Origin: Pseudomonas sp. 8Z
GTDB taxonomy: Bacteria > Pseudomonadota > Gammaproteobacteria > Pseudomonadales > Pseudomonadaceae
NCBI RefSeq assembly: GCF_902506535.1
Contig: NZ_LR733826.1
Location: forward strand, 465,079 to 529,078
Length of the DNA: 64,000 nucleotides
Direction of reading: 5' to 3'
Shown: positions 1 through 9,481 of the stretch, piece by piece
How the letters are laid out: each line of letters opens with the position of its first letter
How positions within the stretch are numbered: position 1 is the stretch's first letter
Program-made: the position numbers and the translations under genes
Notes under the pieces: generated by a model
Databases searched by the model: none
The model's input: the letters and a program-made list of their open reading frames with translations, nothing else
Told to the model about the DNA's origin: nothing

Positions 1-41
1 ACAGCTCTGGCAAGCCGACTTACAGGACTTTTACGCACCGT

Positions 42-695
42 TCAATCAGTCGAGCGCTCACCAGCCAGATGCTTGAGCTGCACCTCGATGTCCAGTTGTG
101 GGTAATGCGCCTGAAGCTGTTCCAACAAGCGTTGCGCCTGCTGAGTCTCACCGGCTTTGCGCAGGGCCAGTAGGCGCAGCAGGTCTTGACGTGGCTCGCT
201 CTGTTTCACCAGTTCAGCCATGGGCGCCATTGTGCTGGCAGCGGACAGCGGCGCATCAGCCAGCGCAGCAGGTGGCGTAATGCGCGCCACTGCCTCGGCC
301 TTGCGGCTCTCCTGTCGCGCAGACGGTTGCGCAGGCTCAGCGCGCTTGGCGGTCATTTGAGTGGGAGCTGGTGCACTCCTCACGGCGCTAGGTGGTGCGG
401 TGTCGAGCGTCTGTGGCACTTGCGGTAGCGTCTGCCAGGTCAGGCTGAGGCCAATACCGATGCAGGCTAGACCGGCCACCGCCACCGACCAGCGCGAGCT
501 ACCGCTACCCAATAGCCAGTGACGCAGACGCTGCGCCCAGCCTGCTTTGGCTACGATCGCATCGGCTTGTGTTGCTTCACGAGCAGCCGCGAGAATGCGA
601 CCATCCAACTCGGCCGACGGTTCACCGCGACCATGGGCGCGAAAATGCGCCAACAACGCCTGCTCATGCGCTAGAGGTTCTCGTTCATGGGTCAT
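42..695 (-). CDS. Single-pass membrane protein, putative anti-sigma factor
   Basis: This 217-residue protein is the last gene of a three-gene operon and overlaps the end of the ECF sigma gene by four bases. The N-terminal ~65 residues look cytoplasmic, one hydrophobic segment lies at about residues 69-87, and the remainder is an Ala/Pro/Gln-rich, probably periplasmic region with a helical C-terminus containing LLRLLALRKAG. Its place directly after a sigma factor and its single-span topology suggest that it holds the sigma factor at the membrane. I see no HxxxCxxC zinc anti-sigma motif, so the function is inferred from context only. It could instead be an unrelated envelope protein. Confidence 0.6.
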   Translation of the reverse strand: MTHEREPLAHEQALLAHFRAHGRGEPSAELDGRILAAAREATQADAIVAKAGWAQRLRHWLLGSGSSRWSVAVAGLACIGIGLSLTWQTLPQVPQTLDTAPPSAVRSAPAPTQMTAKRAEPAQPSARQESRKAEAVARITPPAALADAPLSAASTMAPMAELVKQSEPRQDLLRLLALRKAGETQQAQRLLEQLQAHYPQLDIEVQLKHLAGERSTD

Positions 696-1264
696 GCGGA
701 TAACTCCTCACTGGCCAACAGTCGGCGCAGTTTCTGCAGGGCGTAGCGCAAACGGCTCTTGACCGTTTCGGTAGGCGTGCAGGTCAACTTGGCAATTTCG
801 TTCAGTTCCAGATCACCATGGGCGCGCAACAGGAACACCTCGCGCTGATCAGCGGGTAGATCAGCCAATGCGGCCTGCAGCCGCTCACTATCACGGCTCA
901 GGCCCCACTGCTGCTCCGGGTTGAGCTGTGGGTCGGCCTGGGCGTGCAGACTTTCATCGTATTCGTCCTGTCCCGCTTGCCGACGCCCCGTCTTGCGCCA
1001 ATGGTCGATCAGACGGTTACGCGCGATCTGGTACAGCCAGGTCTTGAACAACACTGCCTCGCGCTGCTCGCTCTGGCTGCGTATCAGGCTCATCCAGGTT
1101 TCCTGAAAGACTTCCTCAGCTAGCGCGTGCTCGCCGCACACCCCCAGCAGAAAACGGAAAAGCCCGAGCCGGTGGCGCTGGTACAAGACATCGAAGGCCG
1201 CGGCATCGCCACGGCGGTAACGCCGCAGCAAGGCGGCGTCGTCATCCGTGAGAGGTAGGTTCAC
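692..1264 (-). CDS. ECF-family RNA polymerase sigma factor
   Basis: The 190-residue protein has the two-domain layout of extracytoplasmic-function sigma factors. Region 2 is at about residues 12-80, with AEEVFQETW in the core-binding helix. Region 4 is at about 125-185, with LPADQREVFLLR followed by a helix-turn-helix and TVKSRLRYALQKLR. It would direct RNA polymerase to a small regulon in response to an envelope or metabolic signal. The start is GTG, overlapping the stop of the upstream VWA gene (GTGA), and its own stop overlaps the downstream membrane protein, so the three are probably translationally coupled. The target promoter is unknown. Confidence 0.9.
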   Translation of the reverse strand: MNLPLTDDDAALLRRYRRGDAAAFDVLYQRHRLGLFRFLLGVCGEHALAEEVFQETWMSLIRSQSEQREAVLFKTWLYQIARNRLIDHWRKTGRRQAGQDEYDESLHAQADPQLNPEQQWGLSRDSERLQAALADLPADQREVFLLRAHGDLELNEIAKLTCTPTETVKSRLRYALQKLRRLLASEELSA

Positions 1265-2979
1265 TGCTGAACTCGTGCAGGTGTGGAAGCGGAATTTTGC
1301 AGACTCTGGGCAATTTCAGCCAGTTGGATAAATTCGCCGCGTAAGCCGAACCGGTCTTCCCCCCTGGCCGAGCGCGCCAACTCGATACTCTGCGCCAAAG
1401 TGAAATCACCGATGTAAAGCCCATCCTTGAGTTGTTGCGCAAAGGCCGCGAGTGCAGCACTAAAACGCAAATCCGTACTGGCAGCCAGAATCGGTTTGGC
1501 CTCACCACCGGTGACAGGCCGCTCCAGCAGGTGGCTAGTCGCTTCGCCCGGCGCTTTGTAGCGAATACGCAGCCAGGCTACCTCAGCGTTCTGCGACACT
1601 GGCTGGACGCGTTGTTGATAGCGCAATGGCTCCAGCCAACCTTTGCCACCGACCGGGACGATTTCATATAAAGCGGTGACGGTATGACCTGCACCGATAT
1701 CACCGGCATCGACCTTATCATTACTGAAGTCCTCGCGCTTGAGCGCACGGTTCTCGTACCCCAGCAGGCGGTACTCTCTGACCTCGGCTGGATTGAATTC
1801 CACTTGCAGCTTCACATCACTAGCCACTGTGGCCAGGGTCGAGCCAAGCTGGTCGACCAGCACCTTGCGCGCCTCGCGCAGGTTGTCGATATAGGCGTAA
1901 TTACCATTGCCGACATCGGCCAACTGCTCCATCAAGCGCTCGTTATAGTTGTCCACGCCGAAACCCAGGGTGGTCAGCGAGACGCCACTTTTGCGCTTGT
2001 CGCCAGCCAGTCGCTTGAGGCTGTCGAAATCACTGACTCCGACGTTGAAGTCACCATCAGTGGCTAACAAAATGCGATTGATGCCGCCGTCGATCAGGTG
2101 TTGCTGCGCCTGCTGATAAGCCAGTTCAATACCTGACTCACCGGCCGTGGAGCCGCCTGCCGTCAGTTGGTCGATGGCCGCGCGAATCTTCATCTTGTCG
2201 CTACCCGGCGTCGATTCGAGCACGACCCGACTCTCATCGGCATAGGTGACCAGCGACACGCGATCCTGCGCACGCAACTGATCGACCAGCAGCTTCAGCG
2301 TGCCTTGCACCATCGGCAGCCCCTCTCGGCGCTGCATGGAGCCAGACACATCGACGAGAAACACCAGATTGGCAGGCGGTAATTGCTCAACACTGCGCTC
2401 CGAGGCTTTGATGGCGATACGCAGCAGTCGGGTTTGCTGATTCCAGGGTGTCACCGCCATCTCAGTGCTGATACCAAACGGCGAATCCCCCTGCGGCAAC
2501 GGATAGGCATAGGGGAAGTAATTGACCAGTTCCTCCAGCCGCACAGCATCTTTGGGTGGCAATTGCCCTGAATTTAAAAAGCGCCGCACATTAGCGTAAC
2601 TGCCGGTGTCAACGTCGATACTGAAAGTCGATACCGGGCTTTCAGCGACAGAGAATATGGGGTTATCGGCATAAGTCTGATACTGCTCGCGCGTTTCATC
2701 ACGGTAGCTCGGCGGCAGAGCATCAATGACAGCAATCGGCGCAGAAGCCGTAAGCGCCGTGCTTTTGCGGCTGATCTCTGCCGCCATTGGCACGTCCATC
2801 AGCTCGCCTGACAACGGCTCCTGGGTTTGAGCCGTTGATATAGGCTGCGCCAGGGGTTGTACTTGGGCTGGTACGACAGACTCTTGATCGGAAGCACTAC
2901 AGGCAGTCAACAGCAGTAATGCAGACGCGGAAAAACCAACAGCGAGCGGACGAACAATCGATAGAGAATGAGCGAACAC
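1261..2979 (-). CDS. VWA-domain lipoprotein, YfbK-like
   Basis: I chose the GTG start at 2979 because a full AGGAGG lies six bases upstream; an in-frame ATG at 3036 lacks such a site and would place 19 extra residues before the signal peptide. The product has 572 residues. It opens with a lipoprotein signal (LLLTAC, lipidated Cys near 27), then a YfbK-type N-terminal region (STFSIDVDTGSYANVRRFL), a von Willebrand A domain with an intact metal-ion site DVSGSM near 210-215, and a C-terminal extension typical of this family. VWA domains bind protein ligands through a metal ion. It is the first gene of an operon with an ECF sigma factor, which suggests a role in sensing or envelope assembly; the partner is not evident. 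Confidence 0.88.
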   Translation of the reverse strand: MFAHSLSIVRPLAVGFSASALLLLTACSASDQESVVPAQVQPLAQPISTAQTQEPLSGELMDVPMAAEISRKSTALTASAPIAVIDALPPSYRDETREQYQTYADNPIFSVAESPVSTFSIDVDTGSYANVRRFLNSGQLPPKDAVRLEELVNYFPYAYPLPQGDSPFGISTEMAVTPWNQQTRLLRIAIKASERSVEQLPPANLVFLVDVSGSMQRREGLPMVQGTLKLLVDQLRAQDRVSLVTYADESRVVLESTPGSDKMKIRAAIDQLTAGGSTAGESGIELAYQQAQQHLIDGGINRILLATDGDFNVGVSDFDSLKRLAGDKRKSGVSLTTLGFGVDNYNERLMEQLADVGNGNYAYIDNLREARKVLVDQLGSTLATVASDVKLQVEFNPAEVREYRLLGYENRALKREDFSNDKVDAGDIGAGHTVTALYEIVPVGGKGWLEPLRYQQRVQPVSQNAEVAWLRIRYKAPGEATSHLLERPVTGGEAKPILAASTDLRFSAALAAFAQQLKDGLYIGDFTLAQSIELARSARGEDRFGLRGEFIQLAEIAQSLQNSASTPARVQQ

Positions 2980-3072
2980 GTCGCACCTCCTGAGCAATGG
3001 CACAAAACCTTCGCTCAGGTAGACGCAACACAGCAAAAAACCGGGTTAATGCCTGGCGTTTTTCGCTCGTAC

Positions 3073-4506
3073 TTAACCCGCGACGTCCTGGCACAACTGC
3101 GTGGCGAGCATGCCAAGGGTCATCAACGCCCGCTCTACCTCACGATTCCACGGGATGCCGCAGTTAAGTCGCACGCAGTGATTGAACTGCTCGGTGTTAC
3201 TGAAAATCAGCCCCGGCGCGATAGAAATTCCCTGCTGCAAAGCACGCACGTGCAAGTCCTTGGTATTGACCCGCGCAGGCAAGCTGACCCACAGAATGAA
3301 ACCGCCTTTGGGCCGTGTCATCTGTGTACCAGCCGGAAAATACTGCTGCACAGCCAGTTGGAAAGCGCTGAGATTCTTGCGGTACTCCTGGCGGATATAA
3401 CGCAAGTGGCGATCATAACCGCCGTTCTCCAGGTAGGCCGCTACCGCCATTTGTGTGACGCTGCATGCCGAGTGCGTGGTGAACGTCTGCAGACGCTGGA
3501 TTTCATCCTGATACTTACCCGCCACAATCCAGCCAATACGAACGCCGGGAGACAGTGTCTTGGAGAAGCTCGAGCAATAGATCACCCGGCTTTCCCGGTC
3601 ATGCGACTTGAGCGCCTTGGTCGGTGACTGCTCGAACATCAACTCGCCATAAATATCGTCTTCTATGACCTGAATGTCGTAATCGTCAACCAGGCGCAGC
3701 AATTGCCGCTGCCGCTCCTCCGGGATGGTGCCTCCCAGCGGGTTGGACAATCGCGCGGTCAGCACCAGCGCCTTGATGGGCCACTGGTTGGCAGCCAGTT
3801 GCAAGGCCTCCAGGCTGATGCCGGTGCTAGGGTCACAGGGAATTTCGATGACCTTGAGCCCCAGCAGATCGGCCAATTGCAACAGACCGTAATAGCTTGG
3901 CGACTCCACCGCGATCAGGTCGCCTGGCTGAGTCAATACGCGCAGGCTCATCTGCAAAGCATCGACACAGCCGTGGGTAATCACCACTTCGGATGGGTCG
4001 ACCACAACACCAGCATCACGCATACGAATCGCCACCTGGCGCCGCAACGGCTCGAAACCGGGGCTGAACATGTAACTAAAGGCGCGCGGGCTATGGAAAC
4101 GAGTAACCTTGGCCAATTGCTGGTGCAACGCACGTACTGGCAGATAGTCGACATGTGGCACCGCCGCCCCGAGCGGGACAACCCCCTCACGACGCGACTC
4201 AGTGAGTACCTGATTGATGATGCTGGCACGGGTTACCAACCCTGGACGCTCGACCCGAGCGATATCCGGCGTCGGCGCGGTCAGTGCAGGTGTCTGATGC
4301 ACGTAGAAGCCAGACTGCGGGCGCGCCCGGATCAGGCCCTGGTCTTCGAGGTTGGCATAGGCCTGTAGCACTGTTGCATGACTGACATTGAGCTGGGCAC
4401 TCATCTTGCGCACCGAAGGCACACGCTCGCCTGGCTGATAGACGCCACGGCGAATATCCTCGGCCAACTGCTGAGCGATACGTTGATAGAGCAACAGATT
4501 GGTCAT
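3073..4506 (-). CDS. MocR-type regulator, GntR HTH fused to aminotransferase fold
   Basis: The ATG at 4506 (MTNLLLYQRIA) has GGAG upstream and begins the GntR domain exactly, so I prefer it to the longer frame. Residues ~1-75 form a winged helix (GVYQPGERVPSVRKMSAQLNVSHATV). The rest is a fold-type I aminotransferase-like domain with the PLP lysine in SSFSKTLSPG near residue 316. MocR proteins are PLP-binding transcription regulators of amine, vitamin or amino-acid genes and usually lack transaminase activity. The target is not obvious: the downstream neighbour is the VWA operon 93 bases away, and a terminator separates it from the next gene upstream. Confidence 0.87.
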   Translation of the reverse strand: MTNLLLYQRIAQQLAEDIRRGVYQPGERVPSVRKMSAQLNVSHATVLQAYANLEDQGLIRARPQSGFYVHQTPALTAPTPDIARVERPGLVTRASIINQVLTESRREGVVPLGAAVPHVDYLPVRALHQQLAKVTRFHSPRAFSYMFSPGFEPLRRQVAIRMRDAGVVVDPSEVVITHGCVDALQMSLRVLTQPGDLIAVESPSYYGLLQLADLLGLKVIEIPCDPSTGISLEALQLAANQWPIKALVLTARLSNPLGGTIPEERQRQLLRLVDDYDIQVIEDDIYGELMFEQSPTKALKSHDRESRVIYCSSFSKTLSPGVRIGWIVAGKYQDEIQRLQTFTTHSACSVTQMAVAAYLENGGYDRHLRYIRQEYRKNLSAFQLAVQQYFPAGTQMTRPKGGFILWVSLPARVNTKDLHVRALQQGISIAPGLIFSNTEQFNHCVRLNCGIPWNREVERALMTLGMLATQLCQDVAG

Positions 4507-4610
4507 AACGAGGTTCTCCAGAGCACTGAACCATAACAGTAGCCGATACACAGTAAATTGTACTGGCACAGTTCGACTCTGTTTTGCTCATACACTCCGA
4601 GCCCACCAAT

Positions 4611-4646
4611 AAAAACGCCGCGCCCCTTACAGGGCGCGGCGTTTTT
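4611..4646. terminator. Bidirectional rho-independent terminator
   Basis: A near-perfect stem (AACGCCGCGCCC pairing with GGGCGCGGCGTT) is flanked by five A on the left and five T on the right, so it can end transcription in either direction. It lies just after the OmpA-like gene (minus strand) and upstream of the MocR gene. Confidence 0.85.
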
Positions 4647-4666
4647 ACTTGCATACCGAGCCTTAA

Positions 4667-5476
4667 TTAGCGTTCGCTGCCAAGCTGTCCACGTTCATCG
4701 GAGAAGACGATCTCTACCCGCCGATTTTGCGCTCGCCCACGAGCCGATGCGTTCTCCGCCACAGGAAAGTCATCGCCATAGCCCACCACCTGGATGCGCT
4801 TGGTATCGATCCCGAGGTCGACCAGCAGGTCAGCTACGGTCTGCGCCCGTGCTCGTGAAAGCTCCAGGTTCTCCTCGGCACTGCCCGTGTTATCGGTATA
4901 ACCCTCGATTCGCACGCGGCGCTGCGGATTGATCTGCAAAAACTGCACGAGCTTGAGCAAGGTACGGTTGGCAGTCGGCTGCAATTCAGCCCGACCGGCA
5001 TCGAACAACATATCGCCCAGGGTCATGACCAGGCCACGATCGGTTTCACTGGCCGCCAGGCTGACCACCTGCTCTTCCAGCCAACCATTGTGCTGCTGCA
5101 CACTGAGCAGCTTGGCCTCGCGCAAGCTCAGTTGCAGGCGCTGCAACTCCAGTTCGAGGCGGGTGGTTCGCTCCTGATTGAGGCTGGTTTCGCTGTGCTG
5201 ACGCGCGATGGCGGCATAGCGCTCGCTGAGGTAGGCATAGTGGCGCACATCCTCAGCGCTGCCCCAATAGCTGGATAAGCGTTCGGCTCTGGCCAGCGAC
5301 TCACCTGCACGAATCACATCCTTGGGAGCAGCACGCAATACATTTGGATCTTCCTTGACGGACTGGAAGCTGGCACGTGCCGACTCCAACGCATCATCGC
5401 TGCTAGGCGACAACGCACATCCACCTAACAAGCCTGAAACCAGCAACGCAGCGATCCACTTCGGCGTATGCACCAT
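4667..5476 (-). CDS. DUF4398 / OmpA C-terminal domain lipoprotein
   Basis: The 269-residue product starts with a lipoprotein signal (LLGGCALS). Next comes a helical DUF4398-like segment (~30-140, LESARASFQSVKEDPNVLRAAP) and a C-terminal OmpA-like peptidoglycan-binding domain with VRIEGYTDNTGS, LSRARAQTVADLL and RAQNRRVEIVFSD. It should anchor in the outer membrane and bind peptidoglycan. The ATG at 5476 shares one base with the stop of the preceding DUF4398 gene (TGATG), and a GGGGGCG stretch serves as ribosome site; a GTG one codon earlier is possible. The two adjacent DUF4398 genes may be partners or a duplication to which OmpA was fused. Confidence 0.88.
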   Translation of the reverse strand: MVHTPKWIAALLVSGLLGGCALSPSSDDALESARASFQSVKEDPNVLRAAPKDVIRAGESLARAERLSSYWGSAEDVRHYAYLSERYAAIARQHSETSLNQERTTRLELELQRLQLSLREAKLLSVQQHNGWLEEQVVSLAASETDRGLVMTLGDMLFDAGRAELQPTANRTLLKLVQFLQINPQRRVRIEGYTDNTGSAEENLELSRARAQTVADLLVDLGIDTKRIQVVGYGDDFPVAENASARGRAQNRRVEIVFSDERGQLGSER

Positions 5477-5829
5477 CACATCGCCCCCAGTTGCTGGCGC
5501 AGCCGCGCGATACGCCGATTCAGCTCGGTAAGCTGCTCATGACTCTTCACATTGAGGTGCTCAGCCTCGGCCAAGCGAGCATCCAGCTCGGCCTGCTCAG
5601 CCAGCAGGCGAGCCTCTTTGTTATCTTCATCGGCAGCCGCCGCTTGCGCCCGGCTGTATTTGTCTTCGGCCAAGCCCATCAACTCAGCTTGGTCTTCACC
5701 TACACCAAGGGCGCGTACCTGGGTCATGGCCTGCTCGGTAAGGCGCATTTGCTCAGTGGGAGCCGGATCGCTGGCACAGGCGCTTAACGCCAGCACCATG
5801 ATAAGGGTTGCAAGAAATCGATTAATCAC
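5476..5829 (-). CDS. Small DUF4398 lipoprotein
   Basis: A 117-residue lipoprotein with signal MINRFLATLIMVLALSAC followed by two to three amphipathic helices (EDQAELMGLAEDKYSRAQAAAADEDNKEA, quoted in part: LAEDKYSRAQAAA). The start is GTG at 5829 with AGGA upstream. It resembles the N-terminal half of the next protein in the operon, which carries OmpA in addition, so the two may form a helical pair at the outer membrane. No enzymatic function is indicated. Confidence 0.82.
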   Translation of the reverse strand: MINRFLATLIMVLALSACASDPAPTEQMRLTEQAMTQVRALGVGEDQAELMGLAEDKYSRAQAAAADEDNKEARLLAEQAELDARLAEAEHLNVKSHEQLTELNRRIARLRQQLGAM

Positions 5830-5838
5830 AAGAACGTC

Positions 5839-6672
5839 CTACTGGTTGGCATCGCCAACGGGGTCAGGTTGCATCTGTTGTGCCTTCCACAGCTCCAGGT
5901 TGCGCTGCAGGATCTGCTCAGGCACACCGGAAGCGACCAATTCTGTCATTTTCCGCGCCAACTGTCCGCGCAGCCAAGGCTCGTTGCAGGCAGAGTTATG
6001 TGACAGCGCGAGATAAAGCCCTTCGCTGGAAATCGGTGGATCCAATACTTCGAGGTCATCATCAACGCCAAGCGTCTCGGCTACTGCCAACCCCGGATAA
6101 CGCTCGTAAAGCACATAATCAGTGCGCCCCAGAAGTAACTTCTGAAACGCCTGGGTCAGGCTGGAAACACCCTCCAGAGTGAGATTCTGCTTGGCGAAGG
6201 TATCGAACTGCTGACCGAAGCTATTACCTACCAACGTATCACCGGTACGCCCCTGCAAATCGGCCCAACTGGTATAGGGGAAAACCTCACCTTTACGCAC
6301 CCAGGCTACGCTGGGCGTGATAAAGAAAGCTGGATGCACATAGTCCATGTTTTCCAGACGCGGCAACGTCACAAAGGCACCGGCCAGCAGATCCACTCGC
6401 CCCGTACGCACATCATCCTGCGCACGCGACCAAGGCCCGCTGTAGATGACATCAATCACCACGCCGAGATCCTTGCCCAACTGCTTGAGCAAATCCGCAT
6501 TGGCACCAATCAACTGCTGTGGATTCTGCGGATCACGCCATAGATAAGGGGGATATTCGGGGTTGCCCGTGGCGACCAGACGCTCACATTTACCAATGGC
6601 GAAAGCATTGGCCGACACCAGGGAAAGGCTGAGCCACACCAGCAGGGACTTCAACGGAAAGCGCTTGGGCAT
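5839..6672 (-). CDS. Periplasmic solute-binding protein, family 3
   Basis: The 277-residue protein has a Sec signal peptide (ending near ANAFA) and the bilobed family-3 binding fold: ATGNPEYPPYLWRD at the start, GANADLLKQLGKDLG, a DVRTGRVDLLAGAF hinge region, and a second lobe with LLLGRTDYVLYERY. Such proteins bind amino acids or related small molecules. No permease or ATPase gene is adjacent; instead it leads an operon with two envelope lipoproteins, nine bases apart. It may therefore be a sensory or orphan receptor rather than a transporter subunit. The ligand cannot be told from sequence. Confidence 0.83.
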   Translation of the reverse strand: MPKRFPLKSLLVWLSLSLVSANAFAIGKCERLVATGNPEYPPYLWRDPQNPQQLIGANADLLKQLGKDLGVVIDVIYSGPWSRAQDDVRTGRVDLLAGAFVTLPRLENMDYVHPAFFITPSVAWVRKGEVFPYTSWADLQGRTGDTLVGNSFGQQFDTFAKQNLTLEGVSSLTQAFQKLLLGRTDYVLYERYPGLAVAETLGVDDDLEVLDPPISSEGLYLALSHNSACNEPWLRGQLARKMTELVASGVPEQILQRNLELWKAQQMQPDPVGDANQ

Positions 6673-6788
6673 TGGCTACTCTCGGTTAATGCAGGAATCG
6701 AAACAGGCAGACGAGCCCGCAGCCGACGACATTCGACTTCATGCTAGTTTAACGAAACCGCAATAATAATTAGCGATAAGGACGCACC

Positions 6789-7715
6789 ATGAAAAAACTG
6801 CTGCTTGGCTTGATATTGCTGCTCGTCACTGCCGCAGCCATTCTCTGGTTCGTCCCGGCCATCCAGTTGACCAGCTTGCGGCTGATCGAACAGCAACGTG
6901 CCGGGCTTAGCCACGAGCAAGTGCGCGTCCGCGATCTTAACATTCATTATTACCAGGGCGGACCTGCAAACGGCGAGGTGATCGTACTGATTCACGGCTT
7001 CGCCGCCGACAAGGACAACTGGCTGCGCTTCGCACGCCACCTCACCGACCGCTACCGCGTTATTGCCCTCGACCTCCCTGGCTTCGGCCAGAGCGATCAT
7101 CCCGTTGGCAGCTATGACGTCGGTACCCAAGCAGAGCGCCTGGCCGATTTTCTCGATACGCTGAAACTTGGTCAGGTGAACCTGCTGGGCAACTCCATGG
7201 GCGGCCATATTGCGGCGCTGTACGCCGCACGCTACCCGCAGCAGGTGAAAACCCTGGCGCTATTCGACAACGCCGGCGTCGACGCACCGCATGAAAGCGA
7301 GCTGTATCAGCGCTTGCGCGAGGGCAAGAGCAATCCGCTCGTAGTTCGTCAGCCCGAGGACTTCCAGCAACTGCTCAACTTCGTTTTCGTCGAACCGCCC
7401 TACCTGCCTCAACCACTCAAGCAGTACCTGGCCGAACGCGCCACAGACAATGCCGCGTATTACGCCCAAGTCTTCCAGCAATTGGTCGAACGCTATATTC
7501 CACTGGAACCGGAACTCCCGAAGGTAACGGCCCCAACTCTACTGCTCTGGGGACGACAGGATCGTGTGCTGGACGTATCCAGCATCGAGGTGATGCAAGC
7601 ACTGCTGCAGAAACCGAGCGTGGCCATCATCGATGGAGTGGGTCACGCACCGATGCTGGAACGCCCAGAGCAAAGCGCCCTGCTCTACCGGCAATTTCTC
7701 CAGACCGCACATTGA
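6789..7715 (+). CDS. Membrane-anchored alpha/beta hydrolase
   Basis: The 308-residue protein begins with a hydrophobic segment (MKKLLLGLILLLVTAAAILWF) that is a signal anchor or uncleaved signal. An alpha/beta-hydrolase fold follows: oxyanion motif LIHGFAADKDNW, nucleophile elbow GNSMGG, acid in LLLWGRQDRVLD and histidine in GVGHAPMLE. The triad is complete, so a lipase or esterase activity is likely, probably at the inner membrane or periplasm. AAGGA precedes the ATG. It is monocistronic and ends at a terminator facing etfA. The substrate is unknown. Confidence 0.87.
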   Translation: MKKLLLGLILLLVTAAAILWFVPAIQLTSLRLIEQQRAGLSHEQVRVRDLNIHYYQGGPANGEVIVLIHGFAADKDNWLRFARHLTDRYRVIALDLPGFGQSDHPVGSYDVGTQAERLADFLDTLKLGQVNLLGNSMGGHIAALYAARYPQQVKTLALFDNAGVDAPHESELYQRLREGKSNPLVVRQPEDFQQLLNFVFVEPPYLPQPLKQYLAERATDNAAYYAQVFQQLVERYIPLEPELPKVTAPTLLLWGRQDRVLDVSSIEVMQALLQKPSVAIIDGVGHAPMLERPEQSALLYRQFLQTAH

Positions 7716-7756
7716 CGCCGCTCGGAACGCGCTCGAAGGCATGCAGCAGCACATAA

Positions 7757-7787
7757 AAAGAAACCCGCTCATGAGAGCGGGTTTCTT
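7757..7787. terminator. Bidirectional terminator between the hydrolase gene and etfA
   Basis: The stem AAACCCGCTC / GAGCGGGTTT encloses a four-base ATGA loop, with A residues on the left and TTTCTT on the right. It sits between two convergent genes and can serve both. Confidence 0.85.
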
Positions 7788-7804
7788 GCGGCAGCAAAAG
7801 CGGC

Positions 7805-8731
7805 TTAGACTAGTTTTTCCAGCTCAGGAACGGCTTCGAACAGATCAGCCACCAGGCCGTAATCGGCTACCTGGAAGATCGGTGCCTCTTCGTCCTTGTT
7901 GATCGCGACGATCACCTTGGAGTCCTTCATACCAGCCAGATGCTGGATCGCGCCGGAGATACCGACGGCGATGTACAACTGCGGTGCGACGATCTTGCCG
8001 GTCTGGCCGACCTGCATGTCGTTCGGTACGAAACCTGCGTCGACAGCGGCACGGGAGGCACCGACGGCAGCTCCCAGCTTGTCAGCCAGGGCATACAGGT
8101 GCTTGAAGTTGTCGCCATTGCCCATACCACGACCGCCGGAAACAACGATCTTGGCTGCAGTCAGTTCTGGACGGTCGGACTTGGCAAGCTCTTCACCCAC
8201 GAAGGCGGACTTGCCGGCATCGGCCGGGCCGGACACGGCCTCAACGGAAGCGGAACCACCTTCGGCGGCAGCATCGAAGCCAGTGGTACGCACGGTAATC
8301 ACCTTGACCGCAGCAGAGGACTGCACGGTGGCGATAGCGTTACCAGCGTAGATCGGGCGCTTGAAAGTATCGGCGCTTTCGACAGCGATGATCTCGGAGA
8401 TCTGATCGACGTCCAGTAGTGCAGCGACGCGCGGCAGGAAGTTCTTGCCGTTGGTGGTGGCCGGAGCCAGCACATGGCTGTAGTTCTTGCCCAGCTCGGC
8501 GATCAGCGGCGCGACGTTTTCCGGCAATTGATGCGCGTAGGCAGCGTTGTCGGCCAGCAGCACCTTGGAAACGCCAGCGACCTTGGCGGCAGCTTCGGCA
8601 GCGGCAGCAGCATTGCTACCGGCGACCAGCACGTGGATGTCACCACCGATCTTCTGCGCAGCGGTCACGACGTTGAGGGTGGCGGGCGCCAGAGCGGCGT
8701 TGCTGTGTTCAGCGATAACCAGGATAGCCAT
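7805..8731 (-). CDS. etfA: Electron transfer flavoprotein subunit alpha
   Basis: The 308-residue protein carries the FAD-binding C-terminal domain typical of Etf[44 protein letters not shown] and [22 protein letters not shown]. With EtfB it accepts electrons from acyl-CoA dehydrogenases and other flavin dehydrogenases and passes them to ETF-ubiquinone oxidoreductase, encoded divergently nearby. Its ATG directly follows the etfB stop codon, so the two are co-translated. Standard length, nothing odd. Confidence 0.97.
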   Translation of the reverse strand: MAILVIAEHSNAALAPATLNVVTAAQKIGGDIHVLVAGSNAAAAAEAAAKVAGVSKVLLADNAAYAHQLPENVAPLIAELGKNYSHVLAPATTNGKNFLPRVAALLDVDQISEIIAVESADTFKRPIYAGNAIATVQSSAAVKVITVRTTGFDAAAEGGSASVEAVSGPADAGKSAFVGEELAKSDRPELTAAKIVVSGGRGMGNGDNFKHLYALADKLGAAVGASRAAVDAGFVPNDMQVGQTGKIVAPQLYIAVGISGAIQHLAGMKDSKVIVAINKDEEAPIFQVADYGLVADLFEAVPELEKLV

Positions 8732-9481
8732 TTAGATTACCTTCGCCTCGTTCTTCAGTTTCTCGACCAGTTCAGCCACGGACTTGACCTTGATGCCGGC
8801 GCTGCGGGCAGCCGGCGCCTCGACCTTGATAGTTTTGACGGTAGATGCGGTGGAAACGCCCAGAGCGTCAGGGGTGACAGTCTCCAGCGGCTTTTTCTTG
8901 GCCTTCATGATGTTTGGCAGCGTGGCGTAGCGCGGCTCGTTTAGGCGCAGGTCAGTGGTGACGATGGCAGGCAGGTTCAGTGCAACAGTCTGCAGGCCGC
9001 CATCGATCTCGCGGGTGACGTTGAGCTTATCGCCAGCGACTTCCACCTTAGAGGCGAAAGTGCCCTGAGCGTAACCGGTCAGCGCAGCCAGCATCTGGCC
9101 GGTCTGGTTGTTGTCGCTGTCGATGGCTTGCTTACCGAGGATAACCAGTTGCGGTTGCTCCTTGTCGACTACGGCCTTGAGCAGTTTGGCCACGGCCAGG
9201 GAACTCAGGTCATCGCCCGACTCGACCAGCACGGCACGATCAGCACCGAGGGCCAGCGCGGTGCGCAGTTGCTCTTGAGCGGTAGCCGGGCCAATGGTGA
9301 CGACAACGATCTCGCTAGCCACGCCCTTCTCCTTCAGGCGTACGGCTTCTTCCACGGCGATTTCGCAGAAGGGGTTCATGGACATCTTGACGTTGGCGAG
9401 GTCGACGCCGCTGTTGTCCGCCTTGACGCGAACCTTGACGTTGTAGTCAACCACTCGTTTGACAGCTACAAGAACCTTCAT
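8732..9481 (-). CDS. etfB: Electron transfer flavoprotein subunit beta
   Basis: The ATG at 9481 ([14 protein letters not shown]) has GAGGA upstream and gives the usual 249 residues; a longer frame to 9544 adds unrelated sequence. The AMP-binding Etf fold is visible: [43 protein letters not shown] and [17 protein letters not shown]. It forms the soluble heterodimer with EtfA that carries electrons from fatty-acid and amino-acid oxidation. Transcription probably starts in the shared intergenic region where a PsrA-like site lies. Confidence 0.97.
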   Translation of the reverse strand: MKVLVAVKRVVDYNVKVRVKADNSGVDLANVKMSMNPFCEIAVEEAVRLKEKGVASEIVVVTIGPATAQEQLRTALALGADRAVLVESGDDLSSLAVAKLLKAVVDKEQPQLVILGKQAIDSDNNQTGQMLAALTGYAQGTFASKVEVAGDKLNVTREIDGGLQTVALNLPAIVTTDLRLNEPRYATLPNIMKAKKKPLETVTPDALGVSTASTVKTIKVEAPAARSAGIKVKSVAELVEKLKNEAKVI

